This document shows, one piece after another, positions 63,790 through 64,000 of a DNA stretch of 64,000 nt. The stretch is from Raphanus sativus (taxonomy: Eukaryota > Streptophyta > Magnoliopsida > Brassicales > Brassicaceae). The stretch covers positions 15,019,828 to 15,083,827 of the forward strand of contig NC_079519.1 of NCBI RefSeq assembly GCF_000801105.2. The letters run 5' to 3'. The translations under genes and the position numbers were made by a program. Below the pieces are notes generated by a model. The model did not search any database. It had not been told where the DNA came from and saw nothing but the letters and a program-made list of their open reading frames with translations. Position 1 is the first letter of the stretch, and each line of letters opens with the position of its first letter.

Positions 63790-64000
63790 TCCGGTCGCGG
63801 CCGTGGTCGCCGGGCGGCTAGCCCAGTGCTGGCCGTGGCCGCCGGCAGCTAGCGCACGTGCTGGCCGTGGTCGCCGGGCGGCTAGCCCCGTGCTGGCCGT
63901 GGCCGCCGGCGGCTAGCGCCCGTGCTGGCCGTGGTCGCCGGGCGGCTAGCGCCCGTGCTGGCCGTGGTCGCCGGGCGGCTAGCCCCGTGCTGGCCGTGGC
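63790..64000. repeat. GC-rich minisatellite, continuing past the window
   Basis: At least six units of GGCCGTGGTCGCCGGGCGGC / CTAGCCCCGTGCT type, same as 11536-11885. The window ends inside it. Confidence 0.85.

Overview
The window looks like repeat-dense plant heterochromatin, probably pericentromeric. I found no host gene, tRNA, rRNA or CRISPR array. Nearly every base can be assigned to Ty3/Gypsy LTR retrotransposons, mostly broken and nested in one another. Dual RNase H polyproteins, antisense ORFs beside the 3' LTR and tRNA-Met type primer sites all point to a flowering plant. The antisense ORF proteins resemble Brassicaceae 'putative retrotransposon proteins' as I remember them, so Brassicaceae is my best guess; this rests on memory, not a search.

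Five families are named here. Tat-A has LTRs of 1.5-1.9 kb (TGTTGGGG or TGGGG ... TTCCCACA) with a GC-rich minisatellite in U3. Tat-B has 393-443 bp LTRs (TGTTGGGGAAA ... CCCTAACA), a Tat-type pol with a second RNase H, and an antisense multi-exon ORF. C is a Tekay/Del-like family with a 3.7 kb LTR (TGTGATAACCCG ... GTTACA). D is a CRM-like chromovirus with a 0.97 kb LTR. E is an Athila-like LTR.

Layout. 1-4956: minus-strand Tat-A (A1) inserted in the antisense ORF of a minus-strand Tat-B remnant (B3, 4957-8325). 8326-12777: 5'-truncated plus-strand Tat-A gag element (A2) whose 3' LTR sits in the 5' LTR of C1. 12778-18235: C1, a short-internal, large-LTR derivative. 18236-31498: a nest in which Tat-A (A4) is invaded by E (18970-31498), E by a solo C LTR (C2, 19712-30475, target duplication GATAG), and C2 by CRM-like D1 (22736-29786, target duplication GGTTG). 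31499-39683: tandem array of four Tat-B 3' ends (LTR, antisense ORF, hinge). Its last unit is split by full-length Tat-B element B1 (39684-49520, target duplication CTTAT) and, further on, by B4 (50441-52632). B4 is cut by minus-strand Tat-A element A5 (52633-61592), a 100 N gap follows, and plus-strand Tat-A element A6 runs to the window end.

The most unusual signal is structural. The Tat-B region between pol and the antisense ORF holds about twenty consecutive short hairpins with mostly four-base YNNG loops. Their stem sequences vary, but pairing is kept, with nearly all G-T pairs falling on the pol-sense strand. The C LTR holds tandem stem-loop pairs that share one loop but have different, still complementary stems, and pairing changes together between copies. 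Both patterns suggest folded retroelement RNA kept under pairing constraint.
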